From Pseudoglutamicibacter cumminsii (lineage in GTDB: Bacteria; Actinomycetota; Actinomycetes; Actinomycetales; Micrococcaceae): DNA of 64,000 bases. This document shows, one piece after another, positions 1 through 9,708 of the stretch (its first letter is position 1; each line of letters starts with the position of its first letter). The position numbers and the translations under genes were made by a program. The stretch spans positions 1 through 64,000 of the forward strand of contig NZ_QFWG01000008.1 of NCBI RefSeq assembly GCF_003143995.1. Direction: 5' to 3'. The notes under the pieces are model-generated. The model saw nothing but the letters and a program-made list of their open reading frames with translations. It searched no databases and had not been told where the DNA came from.

Positions 1-2346
1 CCGGTCACGGTGAAGCCCTCTGGAACCGAAGGGGTATCAGTCACGGCCTTCGAGGTGCCAGCGATATCGCCGGTGTTCGAAACGGTCACCGTGTAGGTGG
101 CCTTCCAAGTCTTGCCTTCAGAAGTCACGACAGACGTGGTGTCTGCATCCTTCTTCACAGCAAACGCTGGATCCTTCGATACCGGGTTGCAGGCGTCGTT
201 GTTCTCAGGGCCATCAGAGTCACCCTCCATGGTGACCTTGTTGAACAGACCCTTTGCAGGATCACCTTCACCCTCGGTCTCACATTCACCGACAGCTACC
301 CAGTCAGCCTTACCAGCCTCGTAGGTACCAGAAAGAACAACCTCGAAGACCTTGTTCTCACCAGCAGCCAGCTTCACACCATCAGTGACAGTGAACGAAC
401 CATCAACCAGCTCGACGGTCTCACCGTCAACCTTGGCCTCAGTCAGCTCAAAGCCCTCTGGTACCGAAGGAGTATCGGTCACGGCCTTCGAGGTGCCAGC
501 GATCTCACCATCGTTAGTGACAGTCACGGTGTACGCGGAAGTCCACTCACCATCAGCTACCTTAGCACCAGCTTCGGCGGAGTCCTTCTTCACCTTGAAC
601 GACGGATCCTTACCAACAGGGTTGCAAGCGTCGTTGTTCTCAGGTCCATCGGAATCACCCTCCATGGTTACCTTGTTGAACAGACCCTTGGAGGAGTCGC
701 CCTCACCGGTGATGTCACATTCACCGACGGCGACCCAGTCAGCCTTGTCGGCCTCATAGGTACCGGAGAGAACAACCTCAAATTGTTTGTTCTCACCAGC
801 AGCCAGCTTCACACCATCAGTGACAGTGAACGAACCATCAACCAGCTCGACGGCCTCACCGTCAACCTTGGCGCCGGTGACCTTGAAACCAGCAGGAACC
901 GAAGGAGTATCGGTCACGGCCTTCGAGGTGCCAGCAACCTCACCATCGTTAGTGACGGTCACGGTGTAAGCAGAAGTCCACTCACCATCAGCTGCCGTAG
1001 CGCCAGCCTCGGCAGAGTCCTTCTTCACCTTAAACGACGGATCCTTACCAACAGGGTTACAAGCCTCGTTGTTCTCAGGGCCATCAGAATCCTCTTCCAT
1101 GGTCACCTTGTTGAACAGACCCTTCGCAGGATCACCCTCACCGGTGATGTCACATTCACCAACGGCTACCCAGTCAGCCTTGTCGGCGTCGTAGGTACCG
1201 GAAAGAACAACCTCAAACTGCTTGTCCTTACCAGCATCGAGCTTCACACCATCCGTCACCGTAAAGGTGCCGTCAGTGATCTCGACCTCGGTACCGTCAA
1301 CCTTGGCGCCGGTGACCTTGAAGCCTTCCGGAACGCTCGGGGTGTCAGTGACAACCTTGGAGGTACCCTCGATTTCGCCATCGTTAGTGACGGTCACAGT
1401 GTAAGCAGAGGTCCACTCACCGTTCTCAGCCTTCGCACCAGCGGAAGCCGAGTCCTTCTTCACCTTGAACGATGGATCCTTACCGACAGGGTTGCAAGCG
1501 TCATTGTTCTCAGGACCATCGGAATCACCCTCCATGGTCACCTTGTTGAACAGACCCTTCGCAGGATCACCTTCACCGGTGACATCGCATTCGCCAACGG
1601 CTACCCAGTCAGCCTTGTCGGCTTCGTAGGTACCGGAGAGAACAACCTCAAACTGCTTTTCCTTACCGGCTGCGAGCTTCACACCATCCGTCACCGTAAA
1701 GGTGCCGTCAGTGATCTCAACAGCTTCGCCGTCAACGGTCGCACCTTCGAGCTTGAAGCCCTCAGGAACCGAAGGAGTATCGGTCACGGCCTTCGACGTG
1801 CCAGCGATCTCACCATCGTTAGTAACGGTCACGGTGTAAGCAGAAGTCCACTCACCATCAGCTGCCGTAGCGCCAGCTTCGGCAGAGTCCTTCTTCACCT
1901 TGAACGATGGATCCTTACCGACAGGGTTGCAGGCGTCATTGTTCTCAGGACCATCGGAATCACCCTCCAAGGTGACCTTGTTGAACAAGCCCTTATCAGG
2001 GTTGCCCTCACCCTCGGTCTCGCATTCGCCAACGGCTACCCAGTCAGCAGAAGCTGCGTCGTAGGTACCGGAGAGAACAACCTCAAACACCTTGTCCTTA
2101 CCGGCAGCGAGTTCAACGCCCTCGGTCACCGTGAACGAACCATCAACCAGCTCGACGGTCTCACCGTCAACGGTCGCACCTTCGAGCTTGAAGCCTTCCG
2201 GAACGCTCGGGGTGTCAGTGACAGCCTTCGAGGTACCCTCGATTTCGCCATCGTTGGTGACAGTCACGGTGTAAGCGGAAGTCCACTCACCGTTCTCAGC
2301 CTTCGCACCAGCGGAAGCCGAGTCCTTCTTCACCTTGAAGACAGGA
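1..2346 (-). repeat. Tandem 435-bp (145-codon) coding repeats
   Basis: An anchor reading gggttgcaagcgtc recurs at 186, 621, 1056, 1491 and 1926, exactly 435 bp apart. The next, divergent copy near 2366-2372 is displaced by 6 bp more. Units are close to identical at nucleotide level, including many third positions, which suggests recent amplification or gene conversion. About five near-identical copies are visible and the array continues left of the window. Assembly collapse and copy-number change are likely here. Confidence 0.95.
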
Positions 2347-5087
2347 TCGTCTTCCTTGATGACCGGTACACAGGCGTCGTTGTTTTCTGGGCCGTCACCG
2401 TCACCGTTCATGACAACCAGGTTGAACAGACCCTTCTTCGGGTTGCCTTCACCAGTGATGTCGCATTCGCCAGCTGCAGTCCAGTCAACACCGGATTCTG
2501 CGACGTCGCCGCTGAGCGTAATGGTGAAGCTCTTCGAAGCACCACCGTCGAGGTTGACGCCTTCAGACACGGTGAACATACCGTCGCTCTGACGGGTTAC
2601 AGCCTTGCCATCAACCTTGACTTCGGTGATCGTGAAGCCGGCTGGAACAGTCGGCTTGTCGGTAACCGGCTCCGAGGTCAGGTTCGGCTTATCCGTGTTG
2701 GTGACGGTGATCTTGTAATCAGCCGACCACGTGCCACCTTCCTTAGTCTTCACCTGCTCGGTGATGGATTCCTTCTGAACCTTGAAGCAACCCTCACCTG
2801 GCTGAGCTGGGATTTCAATCTCCGTCTCAGCAGTCTTTTCCAGCGGGGCACGAGTCTCAAGCGATCCAGTCGACCACACTGCCTTGTTCGTCAGCTTCAT
2901 GTCAGCTTCCGGCGCGCAGTTCTGGATCACGCGAGCCTTGTAGCAAACCGAAGGCTGAGCATCGGCATCGTGGTGCTGCGTGAACTGATACGTTGCACCT
3001 TCATGCGCGTTGACAACACGAACCGTGAAGTTCTTGGTGCTCTTGTAATTGAGGAACTCTGGCTTAGCCAGCGTCCACTCGGACCCGGAGCCCTGCATGG
3101 TGGCACGGCCGATCAGCTTGTCGGTCTGCTTACCCTCAACTGCGTCGTATTCGTAGAACTCGAGCTGTGGAGCATCAACCGAGACACCCTCTTTAGCAGT
3201 GCCAGTCTTGACCGTGCGGAGCTTAAGCTCGCCCCACTCAGTCATACCGTTGTCGCCCGGAGCACAGTAACGCTTGTCCTGGTCAACAAAGTTCACCGAA
3301 AGCGGCTGGCAGTTGTTGCCCGCCGGGGTCACCTTACCGTTGGCATCAACCGTCCAGAACAGGAACGTTGCGGTGTCACCAAGCGAAACCATGCAGTTCG
3401 AGCTGCCCGGAATCATGCGAGCACCGTAGATCTTGCCCTGATACTTCGTGCCCTTGATGGTCTGCTCATCCAGCCACGTGGTGTCGCTGTTACCCGGGAC
3501 ACTCACGGAGCGATCGCACAGTGCCTTCTTTTCAAAGTCGTAGCAGGTAGCCCGGTTGTTGCCGTAGCTGAGCGGGTAAATAGCCTGCGCTGAGTTTGCT
3601 GGGTAGGCGAAAGCATCGTGAAGACGCGTGTGGGCAACGTTGTATACCGGAAGGCCCGGGTACGGCATGCCAATGGACTTACCGTTCAGGTCGAAGCATT
3701 CCTTCGCTTTGGCGTTGTTGCCAAGCGGGCCGGAACAGAAACCAGAGACCCGCTGGCGTTCCTGGCCCTCGTTGACTACCTCAGGCACGATCGTGGTACC
3801 CGAGGTGTCCTTCGAAACGACCGGGACGGCGGTGTATGAATCGCCTATTTTGAGCGGTTTAATCGTTGCTGAACCGTCGCAGTTGACCATGGTGTTGCCT
3901 TCTGGCTTGACACACCACAGTGCGGACTGAGCATTATTTCCAGCCGGTGCAGTCGTGAATGCGATTTTGCCGCCGGCCAAGTGGATCTCGGAATAGACCC
4001 GCATTTCGGCGGCCTTGGCAACAAAGTCATCCGTCGCGACGAGATTGCCTTCAGGGCTGAAACCCTCACACACCGCGTTGGTGTCGGCATCGAAGCAGCC
4101 AAGCTTGAACTGGCTCTTGCTTCCTTCGGTACGGCCAATCATGTAGTATTTGCCGTCCGATTCAAACAGGCCGCTGGCCTGGAAGTTGACGATGCCCTCA
4201 CCGCGGGTACCAGAGAGGATCTGGACAGGTTCCTTCGTGATCTTCTTCGGCGGAACACCAGGAGCAACATCGGCGAAGTCAACAACACCCACAAAGTAGT
4301 TGCCAACACCCTTGTTCAAGCTCATGAGACCAGTGGTCCGGTTACGAGTGATAGTTGGGACGTTCTGCTGCGTCCAGAACTCCGAGCCCCAGTAGCTCTT
4401 TGCGCTCGAGCAGTTATCCCGCGAGCCAACAAACTGACAGCCAAGAGTTGCATCTTTTTCGTGGTGAGTGATCGACCAAACGATCTGCTCACCCTTCTTG
4501 TTATACGCAATCGTAGGGTTGAAGCCGTCGCTGTTCTGGACGACTTTGTCACCAGAGACCTTCGGCGCAACACCTTCAGCATACTGGGCGTTCTGACCGA
4601 ACAGCGGATCTGCGGTTCGCTTGGTCCCTGCGTCGGTTTCAGTCGCCGGTTCGCCATAAGTAGGGGTGAACGCAGCGATCCGCTGACCCTTCGACCAGTC
4701 AACAGCAGAAGGCTCAAACACCTTCAGTCCAGGGTTGCCCTCGTTTAGCTCAGTCAACGAGCCCTTCACGTAAGACTGGTTGCTGGACATCGTGTCAGTC
4801 AGCACCCGAGGGTCCGGAAGGTTCGGCCCGCTCTGGACCTTATCCGAGACGGCGTAGGTGATCTCGTCACCCTGAGTCACCACAGAGTTGCCGTCCAGCT
4901 TCTTGCCGTCGGCCGTGTATGCAGTCTTCGTTGATGTGTGTGCGGAATCGGTTGGTTGGGTTTCGCCGGGTGCGGCGGAAACCCCCGCTGCACCCGGGCC
5001 AACCATGGCAAAAGCCAACCCGACACTAGCGGCTGAAATCAGCCACTTGTTCCGGGCACCCCGCCGTTTAACAGTGGAGTGATTCAT
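1..5087 (-). CDS. Giant secreted repeat-containing surface protein, N-terminal part (partial)
   Basis: Reads leftward from ATG at 5087 and leaves the window after 1695 codons with no stop. The N-terminus has a signal peptide: basic start (KRRGARNK), hydrophobic core at about residues 17-33 and an AxA-like cleavage site near GVSAA (about residue 38). Residues about 40-760 form a large non-repeated region. From about residue 765 it becomes Ig-like beta-sandwich units resembling DUF11-type repeats (YTVTVTNDG, then TDTPSVPEGFKL). Each unit ends with GEC and NNDAC cysteines that could form a disulfide. The first unit is divergent and the following ones are nearly identical. Inference: an adhesin or cell-wall stalk protein; the anchor would lie beyond the left edge. 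The upstream AAAGG is a weak ribosome site. The exact domain family is not certain. Confidence 0.85.
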   Translation of the reverse strand, partial: MNHSTVKRRGARNKWLISAASVGLAFAMVGPGAAGVSAAPGETQPTDSAHTSTKTAYTADGKKLDGNSVVTQGDEITYAVSDKVQSGPNLPDPRVLTDTMSSNQSYVKGSLTELNEGNPGLKVFEPSAVDWSKGQRIAAFTPTYGEPATETDAGTKRTADPLFGQNAQYAEGVAPKVSGDKVVQNSDGFNPTIAYNKKGEQIVWSITHHEKDATLGCQFVGSRDNCSSAKSYWGSEFWTQQNVPTITRNRTTGLMSLNKGVGNYFVGVVDFADVAPGVPPKKITKEPVQILSGTRGEGIVNFQASGLFESDGKYYMIGRTEGSKSQFKLGCFDADTNAVCEGFSPEGNLVATDDFVAKAAEMRVYSEIHLAGGKIAFTTAPAGNNAQSALWCVKPEGNTMVNCDGSATIKPLKIGDSYTAVPVVSKDTSGTTIVPEVVNEGQERQRVSGFCSGPLGNNAKAKECFDLNGKSIGMPYPGLPVYNVAHTRLHDAFAYPANSAQAIYPLSYGNNRATCYDFEKKALCDRSVSVPGNSDTTWLDEQTIKGTKYQGKIYGARMIPGSSNCMVSLGDTATFLFWTVDANGKVTPAGNNCQPLSVNFVDQDKRYCAPGDNGMTEWGELKLRTVKTGTAKEGVSVDAPQLEFYEYDAVEGKQTDKLIGRATMQGSGSEWTLAKPEFLNYKSTKNFTVRVVNAHEGATYQFTQHHDADAQPSVCYKARVIQNCAPEADMKLTNKAVWSTGSLETRAPLEKTAETEIEIPAQPGEGCFKVQKESITEQVKTKEGGTWSADYKITVTNTDKPNLTSEPVTDKPTVPAGFTITEVKVDGKAVTRQSDGMFTVSEGVNLDGGASKSFTITLSGDVAESGVDWTAAGECDITGEGNPKKGLFNLVVMNGDGDGPENNDACVPVIKEDDPVFKVKKDSASAGAKAENGEWTSAYTVTVTNDGEIEGTSKAVTDTPSVPEGFKLEGATVDGETVELVDGSFTVTEGVELAAGKDKVFEVVLSGTYDAASADWVAVGECETEGEGNPDKGLFNKVTLEGDSDGPENNDACNPVGKDPSFKVKKDSAEAGATAADGEWTSAYTVTVTNDGEIAGTSKAVTDTPSVPEGFKLEGATVDGEAVEITDGTFTVTDGVKLAAGKEKQFEVVLSGTYEADKADWVAVGECDVTGEGDPAKGLFNKVTMEGDSDGPENNDACNPVGKDPSFKVKKDSASAGAKAENGEWTSAYTVTVTNDGEIEGTSKVVTDTPSVPEGFKVTGAKVDGTEVEITDGTFTVTDGVKLDAGKDKQFEVVLSGTYDADKADWVAVGECDITGEGDPAKGLFNKVTMEEDSDGPENNEACNPVGKDPSFKVKKDSAEAGATAADGEWTSAYTVTVTNDGEVAGTSKAVTDTPSVPAGFKVTGAKVDGEAVELVDGSFTVTDGVKLAAGENKQFEVVLSGTYEADKADWVAVGECDITGEGDSSKGLFNKVTMEGDSDGPENNDACNPVGKDPSFKVKKDSAEAGAKVADGEWTSAYTVTVTNDGEIAGTSKAVTDTPSVPEGFELTEAKVDGETVELVDGSFTVTDGVKLAAGENKVFEVVLSGTYEAGKADWVAVGECETEGEGDPAKGLFNKVTMEGDSDGPENNDACNPVSKDPAFAVKKDADTTSVVTSEGKTWKATYTVTVSNTGDIAGTSKAVTDTPSVPEGFTVT

Positions 5088-5107
5088 GAATATACCTTTG
5101 CTAGCCC

Positions 5108-5130
5108 TACCACCCGGCGAACGGGTGGTA
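5108..5130 (-). promoter_or_regulatory. Perfect 9-bp hairpin in the leader of the surface-protein gene
   Basis: TACCACCCG, a 5-nt loop, then CGGGTGGTA, ending about 20 nt before the start codon at 5087 on the transcribed strand. It has no T-tract and sits in the 5' leader, so an mRNA-stability or translation-control element is more likely than a terminator. Role inferred from position only. Confidence 0.5.
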
Positions 5131-5319
5131 CTTTCTCAACTGGCTAGAGTTTCTCAGGCTCCTACCAGCCAAGCTGATTGACAAACTACCAGCCCGTAAC
5201 AAGCATGTGAAACAGTTTCTTCAGAATTTCCACAGAATGAGACAAGACGGTGCTCAGTAAATAGGCGTGAAATTGCACGCCATAGCAAACCTACGGCTAG
5301 GCATCAATGAGTCACAGCT

Positions 5320-6837
5320 TCACTGATTCTTCGAAGAACGCAACCCAAAATAGACGGCGATAGAAACCACTAATGCGAGCACCCCAGCAACCGTCGCAGT
5401 GACCGTGACTCCCGCATCAAACGCGTGCGATGCCGCCTGCAGCACCTCAGCCGCGCGCTCATGAGGAAGCCCTGCAGCCACATCGTGAGCCGAGGCTAGC
5501 GAGGACGCCGCCTGAACACCCTGCGCCTCACTCAAGCCGGCCGGCGGAACCAACTTGGCTGTGTACAGCGCATTGAGCAGACCGCCCAAAACAGCGGCGC
5601 CCATCACGGTGCCGAATTCGTACGCAGTTTCGGACATCGCAGACGCCGCACCCGCCTTTTCAGACGGAACGGCAGACAGCACGAAGTCATTCGAGATCGT
5701 CTCCGCCATGCCCGCGCCAGCACCGATCAGCAGGAACGCGACCATCGGAACCCAGTCGCCGCTACCCACGAACACGGCAAGAATCCCATACGCCAACGCG
5801 CTGCACAGCACGCCCGCGACCATCGCAGCAACCGGGCCCGTGCGCCGCGCCACCGGAACAACAGCCAACCCAGCCACCACGGTCATCGCCATGCCAGGCA
5901 GCATGAACAGCGCCGCTTCCGCCGGGCTACGCCCCTCAATCAGCTGCAGATGCTGCGACAAGTAGTACAGAAAACCGACCAGCGAAAACATCGCAAGCAG
6001 GTTGATCGTGAGCGGCAGCGCGAACGCCTTACGCGAGAGCAAACGCACATCCAAAAACGGGATGTCCGCGCCGAGCTGGCGGCGCACAAAAACAAACCCA
6101 GCAACCATGGCGAACGCAATCGCGCCCACACCAACCCACGGTTCTTGCGGCAGGGTCTTGATGCCGTACGTGAGCGGCAGCAACGTCGCCATCGCCAGCA
6201 GGATGCTGAGCACATCGAGCGGGCCGGGATTCGGGTCCTTCGATTCCGGAAGCAAGAACGGCGCGCCCGCCAGGAACGGAACCAGAATAGGCACCGCCAT
6301 CAGCAAAACCGAGCCCCACCAGAAGAAGTTCAACAGAACGCCGCCGATGATCGGGCCGAGCGCCGCGCCCGCCGAGAACGTGGCCGCCCAAATGGCAACC
6401 GCCGTCGTGCGCTCCCGAGGGTCAGGGAAAATGTTGCGGATCAGGGACAGCGTGGCCGGCATGAGCGCGGCACCGAACACCGCCTGTAGAGCGCGGAACA
6501 CGATCAGCATCGTCGGGCTCACGGAGAACGCCGCGATACCTGACACCACAGCGAAACCCACCGCACCAATCATCATGATGCGGCGGCGGCCAATCCGGTC
6601 ACCCAGGTTCCCCATCGGAACCAAGAGGCCCGCCAAAATCAACGGGTAAATGTCCAGCACCCACAACTGCTCGGTTGCGTTCGCGTGCAACTCGACGGCG
6701 ATCTCCGGCAACGCCAGCACCATCACGGAGTTATCGACGGAAACTAGCAGGACAACAATCATGAGCAGCGCCAAAGCCGCCCAACGCCGGCGGGCGCTCG
6801 GGATTAGCTGCTCATATTTACCGTATTGAGGGGACAT
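5320..6837 (-). CDS. MFS drug:H+ antiporter, DHA2 (14-TM, QacA/SmvA-like)
   Basis: 505 residues, the usual length for 14-helix DHA2 exporters. TM1 carries the acidic motif VSVDNSVMVLALP (family LDxTVVNVALP). Motif A is GNLGDRIGRRR in loop 2-3, and motif C is GAALGPIIGGVLL in TM5, which marks it as an antiporter. Known family role: proton-driven export of lipophilic or cationic drugs and biocides. It lies 60 bp downstream of the AI-2E gene on the same strand, so co-transcription is possible. No clear Shine-Dalgarno precedes the ATG. The substrate cannot be told from sequence. Confidence 0.88.
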   Translation of the reverse strand: MSPQYGKYEQLIPSARRRWAALALLMIVVLLVSVDNSVMVLALPEIAVELHANATEQLWVLDIYPLILAGLLVPMGNLGDRIGRRRIMMIGAVGFAVVSGIAAFSVSPTMLIVFRALQAVFGAALMPATLSLIRNIFPDPRERTTAVAIWAATFSAGAALGPIIGGVLLNFFWWGSVLLMAVPILVPFLAGAPFLLPESKDPNPGPLDVLSILLAMATLLPLTYGIKTLPQEPWVGVGAIAFAMVAGFVFVRRQLGADIPFLDVRLLSRKAFALPLTINLLAMFSLVGFLYYLSQHLQLIEGRSPAEAALFMLPGMAMTVVAGLAVVPVARRTGPVAAMVAGVLCSALAYGILAVFVGSGDWVPMVAFLLIGAGAGMAETISNDFVLSAVPSEKAGAASAMSETAYEFGTVMGAAVLGGLLNALYTAKLVPPAGLSEAQGVQAASSLASAHDVAAGLPHERAAEVLQAASHAFDAGVTVTATVAGVLALVVSIAVYFGLRSSKNQ

Positions 6838-6897
6838 GAAATTTTTCGACTAACAGAGAATAGAAGTGGCAAGGCAACGGTCTCGGTTCAGAGAACG

Positions 6898-8445
6898 CTA
6901 GCCACGCAGGATTGCTTTACGTTCCCTCCAGGCGCGGGCCTTGCGTTCTGACATCGGCATCGGCCGCTCATCCTCAGGCAACGCGGAGTCCGCGGGGACC
7001 GCGATGAACGTGTTGAGCCATCGAGCGTTCGGATCCGAGTCGATGAGGAAGGATTTCAGCAGTAGCGTTGCCGGAAGTGCAAGAAGCGCGCCCAGCGGGC
7101 CCAGGACCCAGACCCAGAACAGAAGGGACAAGAAGGAAACGGTCGGGGTGACGCCCACGGATTCGCCTGCGAACTTCGGCTGGATGATCGACTGGATCAC
7201 GAAGTTCAGAACCGAATACGCGACGATCACCGCGACGGCCGAACCCCAGCCCTTCTCAAGGAACGCCAGTAGCGCCGGCGGGATGAGGCCGATGAAGAAG
7301 CCGACGTTCGGGATGTAGTTGGTGATGAACGAGAGGATGCCCCACACCCACACGAGCGGGATACCCAAGAGCCACAGAGCCCCGACGTCTGCGATAGCCA
7401 CAATCAGGCCGAACACGGTGGTCACGAGCCAGTAGCGGCGCACACCTTGCGCGAAGTCGTTGGTGATGATGAAGGCGCGCGGCTTGGTGATGCGCAGCAA
7501 CTGCTGGCGCGAATGCAGGCCGGCGGAGTCCATCGCCAAGAACAGCGTTGCGATCACCAAGGTGGTGAGCAGCGCGAGGATCGAGGAAACGTTCGAGAAC
7601 AGCGGCGCCACAAGCGACATGACGTCGTTCGGCTGGATGGCCTGAAGCGACCTCGTGATCTCGCTGAAGTCCAGGTTGAGTTCGACCGCGATCTCCTGAA
7701 TCCACCGCCACGCCTCAACGAACTGATCGTTATACGACGGCATGAGCTGGATCAATGCAAGCAACGACCACACGATGAGCCACACGAACAGGACCAGGAT
7801 CACGAGCACTAAGAGCAGTGAGACGACGGCGCCCACGAACGGTGGGACCCAGCGCTGCAGGAACTTCTGCACCGGATAGACCACGATCATGAGGTTCAGT
7901 CCCAGGAAAACCGGGGCGATGATGTCCTGCAGGTCCCGCACGAACATCAAGATGATACAGGTAGCCGCGAGCCCGAGCGTGACCTTGATGAAGCGGGGGA
8001 TCCCAGCCTGCTGGGTTTCTTCCCATTTGCGGGCCTGCCCAGCCGAGGCTGAGAACTCATCCTTAGGTTTACCGGTCTCATCAAGCGGGATCACGCCGAT
8101 ACTCCGAGCCGGGGTGAATTCTTCATCGGCGTCGCTACGTGCTTCATCCGCTGAGGATTCAGCGGCGTCTTCTGGGGCATCGGAATCCAAGGCGACAACC
8201 GCATCGGGCTGATCCGCATCGGGCTCTGATTCCGCCGACGATGTGGCCACCGACGCGGTGGCTGTCAGTTCGTCTTCCTCCGGTGAGGAAGCAGCAGGCG
8301 CGTCCGGGTCAGCGGCATCCGGAACAGTGGCATCAGGACCAGCGGCGTCCGGGACAGCAGTGTCCGGGACAATCGGGATTTCGCCCGTCACGGCGTCATT
8401 CGATTCCGCTGTGAACTCTTCTGACGGCTCCTGGCGCTCAGCCAT
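6898..8445 (-). CDS. AI-2E family (PerM/UPF0118) membrane protein with long acidic N-terminus
   Basis: 515 residues. The first ~145 are acidic and Ala/Pro-rich, with repeated VPDA/PDA tripeptides, and are probably disordered in the cytosol. After them come eight or so TM segments typical of the TqsA/PerM family, including the late SFLSLLFWVWVLGPLGALLALP segment. Members have been implicated in AI-2 export or Na+/H+ exchange; the substrate here is unknown. GGGGAGAGACGT precedes the ATG. The acidic extension is unusual in length but such extensions occur in actinobacterial homologues. Confidence 0.85.
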   Translation of the reverse strand: MAERQEPSEEFTAESNDAVTGEIPIVPDTAVPDAAGPDATVPDAADPDAPAASSPEEDELTATASVATSSAESEPDADQPDAVVALDSDAPEDAAESSADEARSDADEEFTPARSIGVIPLDETGKPKDEFSASAGQARKWEETQQAGIPRFIKVTLGLAATCIILMFVRDLQDIIAPVFLGLNLMIVVYPVQKFLQRWVPPFVGAVVSLLLVLVILVLFVWLIVWSLLALIQLMPSYNDQFVEAWRWIQEIAVELNLDFSEITRSLQAIQPNDVMSLVAPLFSNVSSILALLTTLVIATLFLAMDSAGLHSRQQLLRITKPRAFIITNDFAQGVRRYWLVTTVFGLIVAIADVGALWLLGIPLVWVWGILSFITNYIPNVGFFIGLIPPALLAFLEKGWGSAVAVIVAYSVLNFVIQSIIQPKFAGESVGVTPTVSFLSLLFWVWVLGPLGALLALPATLLLKSFLIDSDPNARWLNTFIAVPADSALPEDERPMPMSERKARAWRERKAILRG

Positions 8446-8610
8446 ACGTCTCTCCCCAGCTACATCAGCTTCTCAACACATTCGGCTCTATTCTATTGCT
8501 CCGCCCGCAAAGGCGCGCGCCTGTTGTCGCGACTATTGCGCGCCTGATACCGGGTCTACTGCCGGGCCTGTTGCCGCGACGGCACTTCTTCTTCGCCAGC
8601 CAGGGACGTT

Positions 8611-8640
8611 TTGGGTTCTGCATCGAAGCCGTGGTATGGT
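8611..8640 (+). promoter_or_regulatory. Candidate sigma-70 promoter for tRNA-Ala
   Basis: TTGGGT (8611-8616), 18-bp spacer, TATGGT (8635-8640). Transcription would start near 8647, leaving a leader of about 60 nt before the tRNA. Confidence 0.4.
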
Positions 8641-8707
8641 TTCATCTGTTCGCCTCAGCGAGGTGAACAACGCGAGCACCACAACTTAACTGTTGAACAT
8701 CGCTTGC

Positions 8708-8780
8708 GGGGGTATGGCGCAGTTGGTAGCGCGTCTCCATGGCATGGAGAAGGTCAGGGGTTCGAATCCCCTTACCTCCA
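8708..8780 (+). tRNA. tRNA-Ala (anticodon GGC)
   Basis: 73 nt including the discriminator A; CCA is not encoded. The cloverleaf closes: acceptor GGGGGTA/TACCTCC, anticodon stem TCTCC/GGAGA around loop ATGGCAT (anticodon GGC), T-arm AGGGG-TTCGAAT-CCCCT. The acceptor contains the G3:U70 wobble pair, the main identity element for alanyl-tRNA synthetase. Confidence 0.97.
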
Positions 8781-8789
8781 CAAATTGTT

Positions 8790-8831
8790 AAGTCTCGGGA
8801 CATCGTTCATACGGTGTCCCGAGACTTTTTT
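8790..8831 (+). terminator. Intrinsic terminator of tRNA-Ala
   Basis: Perfect 13-bp stem AAGTCTCGGGACA/TGTCCCGAGACTT with a 12-nt loop, running straight into TTTTT. It begins 10 nt after the tRNA. Confidence 0.93.
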
Positions 8832-8914
8832 GTTCTAGGGTGAGTTGCGGCCCATACGGATCGATGTGATGGGCAACTATCCCCCGGCATGCGCTTGATC
8901 GCCCTGTGCTTCAC

Positions 8915-8946
8915 CACCCCTGTGCCTTATCTTCACCCCTGTGCCT
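8915..8946. repeat. 13-bp direct repeat, 19-bp period, spanning a stop codon
   Basis: CACCCCTGTGCCT occurs at 8915-8927 and 8934-8946. The right copy contains the last codons and TGA stop (8933-8935) of the leftward gene that follows; the left copy lies just past it. Confidence 0.85.
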
Positions 8947-9451
8947 CATCGTCTGCGCGCCGGATTAGGACACCGAGCCGCTCGGCGTTCAAGCGCAGTC
9001 TCTCGATAGCTTCCTCCAACGCGGCGCCGCATTCCGCCTCGACAGTTTTGACGAAGCTCGGTCCGAAACTAGCGTCTGGATTCCGCGCCACCTCGCGGTA
9101 CGAAAAAATTTCCGAATTCAATGCCTCAAGCGCGTCCGCGCCGTTCTCTAGTGCGCGCAAAAGTATGAGGTCTTCAGCGTGCGGAACATCCACCAGGTCC
9201 AATACATACAGATCCGACACCGCAAGAGCGGCGGCTAACTTCTGCACAGGCTCGAAGCGCTCAATCCACTGCTCGATGAAGCGGTGGCAAAGCGCCGAAT
9301 CAGCCGGTGCGACGTGCTCCTCCAGCGCTTCTTTCACGTGAGAAATCGACATGCCGTCCGCAATCTTGAGCGCAGCAGAGAAACGATCATCTGGCACTGC
9401 CAGAATCTCCTGCGCCAGCCTGGCCATGCTGTCTAGTTCCGCCATTACCAA
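8933..9451 (-). CDS. Hypothetical helical protein, 172 aa
   Basis: Not recognised. Almost entirely predicted helix: Leu/Ala/Glu-rich, no membrane segment, no signal peptide, acidic overall. The frame is unbroken and codon use matches the neighbours. TTG at 9451 is chosen because AAAGGGGG sits about 7 nt upstream; ATG at 9445 (MAELDSM) is an alternative start two codons in. The downstream neighbour on this strand is the tRNA region, so it is probably monocistronic. Its tail is duplicated just after the stop. Confidence 0.6.
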   Translation of the reverse strand: MVMAELDSMARLAQEILAVPDDRFSAALKIADGMSISHVKEALEEHVAPADSALCHRFIEQWIERFEPVQKLAAALAVSDLYVLDLVDVPHAEDLILLRALENGADALEALNSEIFSYREVARNPDASFGPSFVKTVEAECGAALEEAIERLRLNAERLGVLIRRADDEAQG

Positions 9452-9673
9452 GCCCCATCCCCCTTTACGTTGGCATCCACAGCGCCATAGTACTACCCCT
9501 TACATTTACACTCTTGGACAGCCCGGTTCACACCTCTTTCTTTCCAGGAAAGCGTGTCGCCATGTTCCGCTGGGGTGCATGACAAGCTCTGGCACACTGA
9601 GTAGCCGCTCTCGGAGGGCTTCTGGCCAGACTCAGCAAGATTTCCGGACGCCTCAAGACACCCACAAACATTC

Positions 9674-9702
9674 TTGACCAGATGTTCTAGAACTCTTATT
9701 CT
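9674..9702 (+). promoter_or_regulatory. Promoter with embedded palindromic operator, leaderless start
   Basis: -35 TTGACC (9674-9679), 17-bp spacer, -10 TATTCT (9697-9702). The spacer contains the perfect palindrome GTTCTAGAAC (9684-9693). The ATG of the TetR gene is at 9709, six bases after the -10, so the mRNA should start at or next to the ATG. No ribosome site is present. The palindrome is positioned for autorepression. Confidence 0.7.
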
Positions 9703-9708
9703 GAAACT

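Noticed and set aside
1-2346. 435-bp array as a CRISPR or mobile repeat
   Set aside because: The period is an exact multiple of three and encodes continuous protein with conserved cysteines.
783-3593. 936-codon open frame on the plus strand opposite the surface-protein gene
   Set aside because: It mirrors the 435-bp repeats; the minus frame has signal peptide, cysteines and domain logic, while this frame has none. High GC and repeat structure keep it stop-free.
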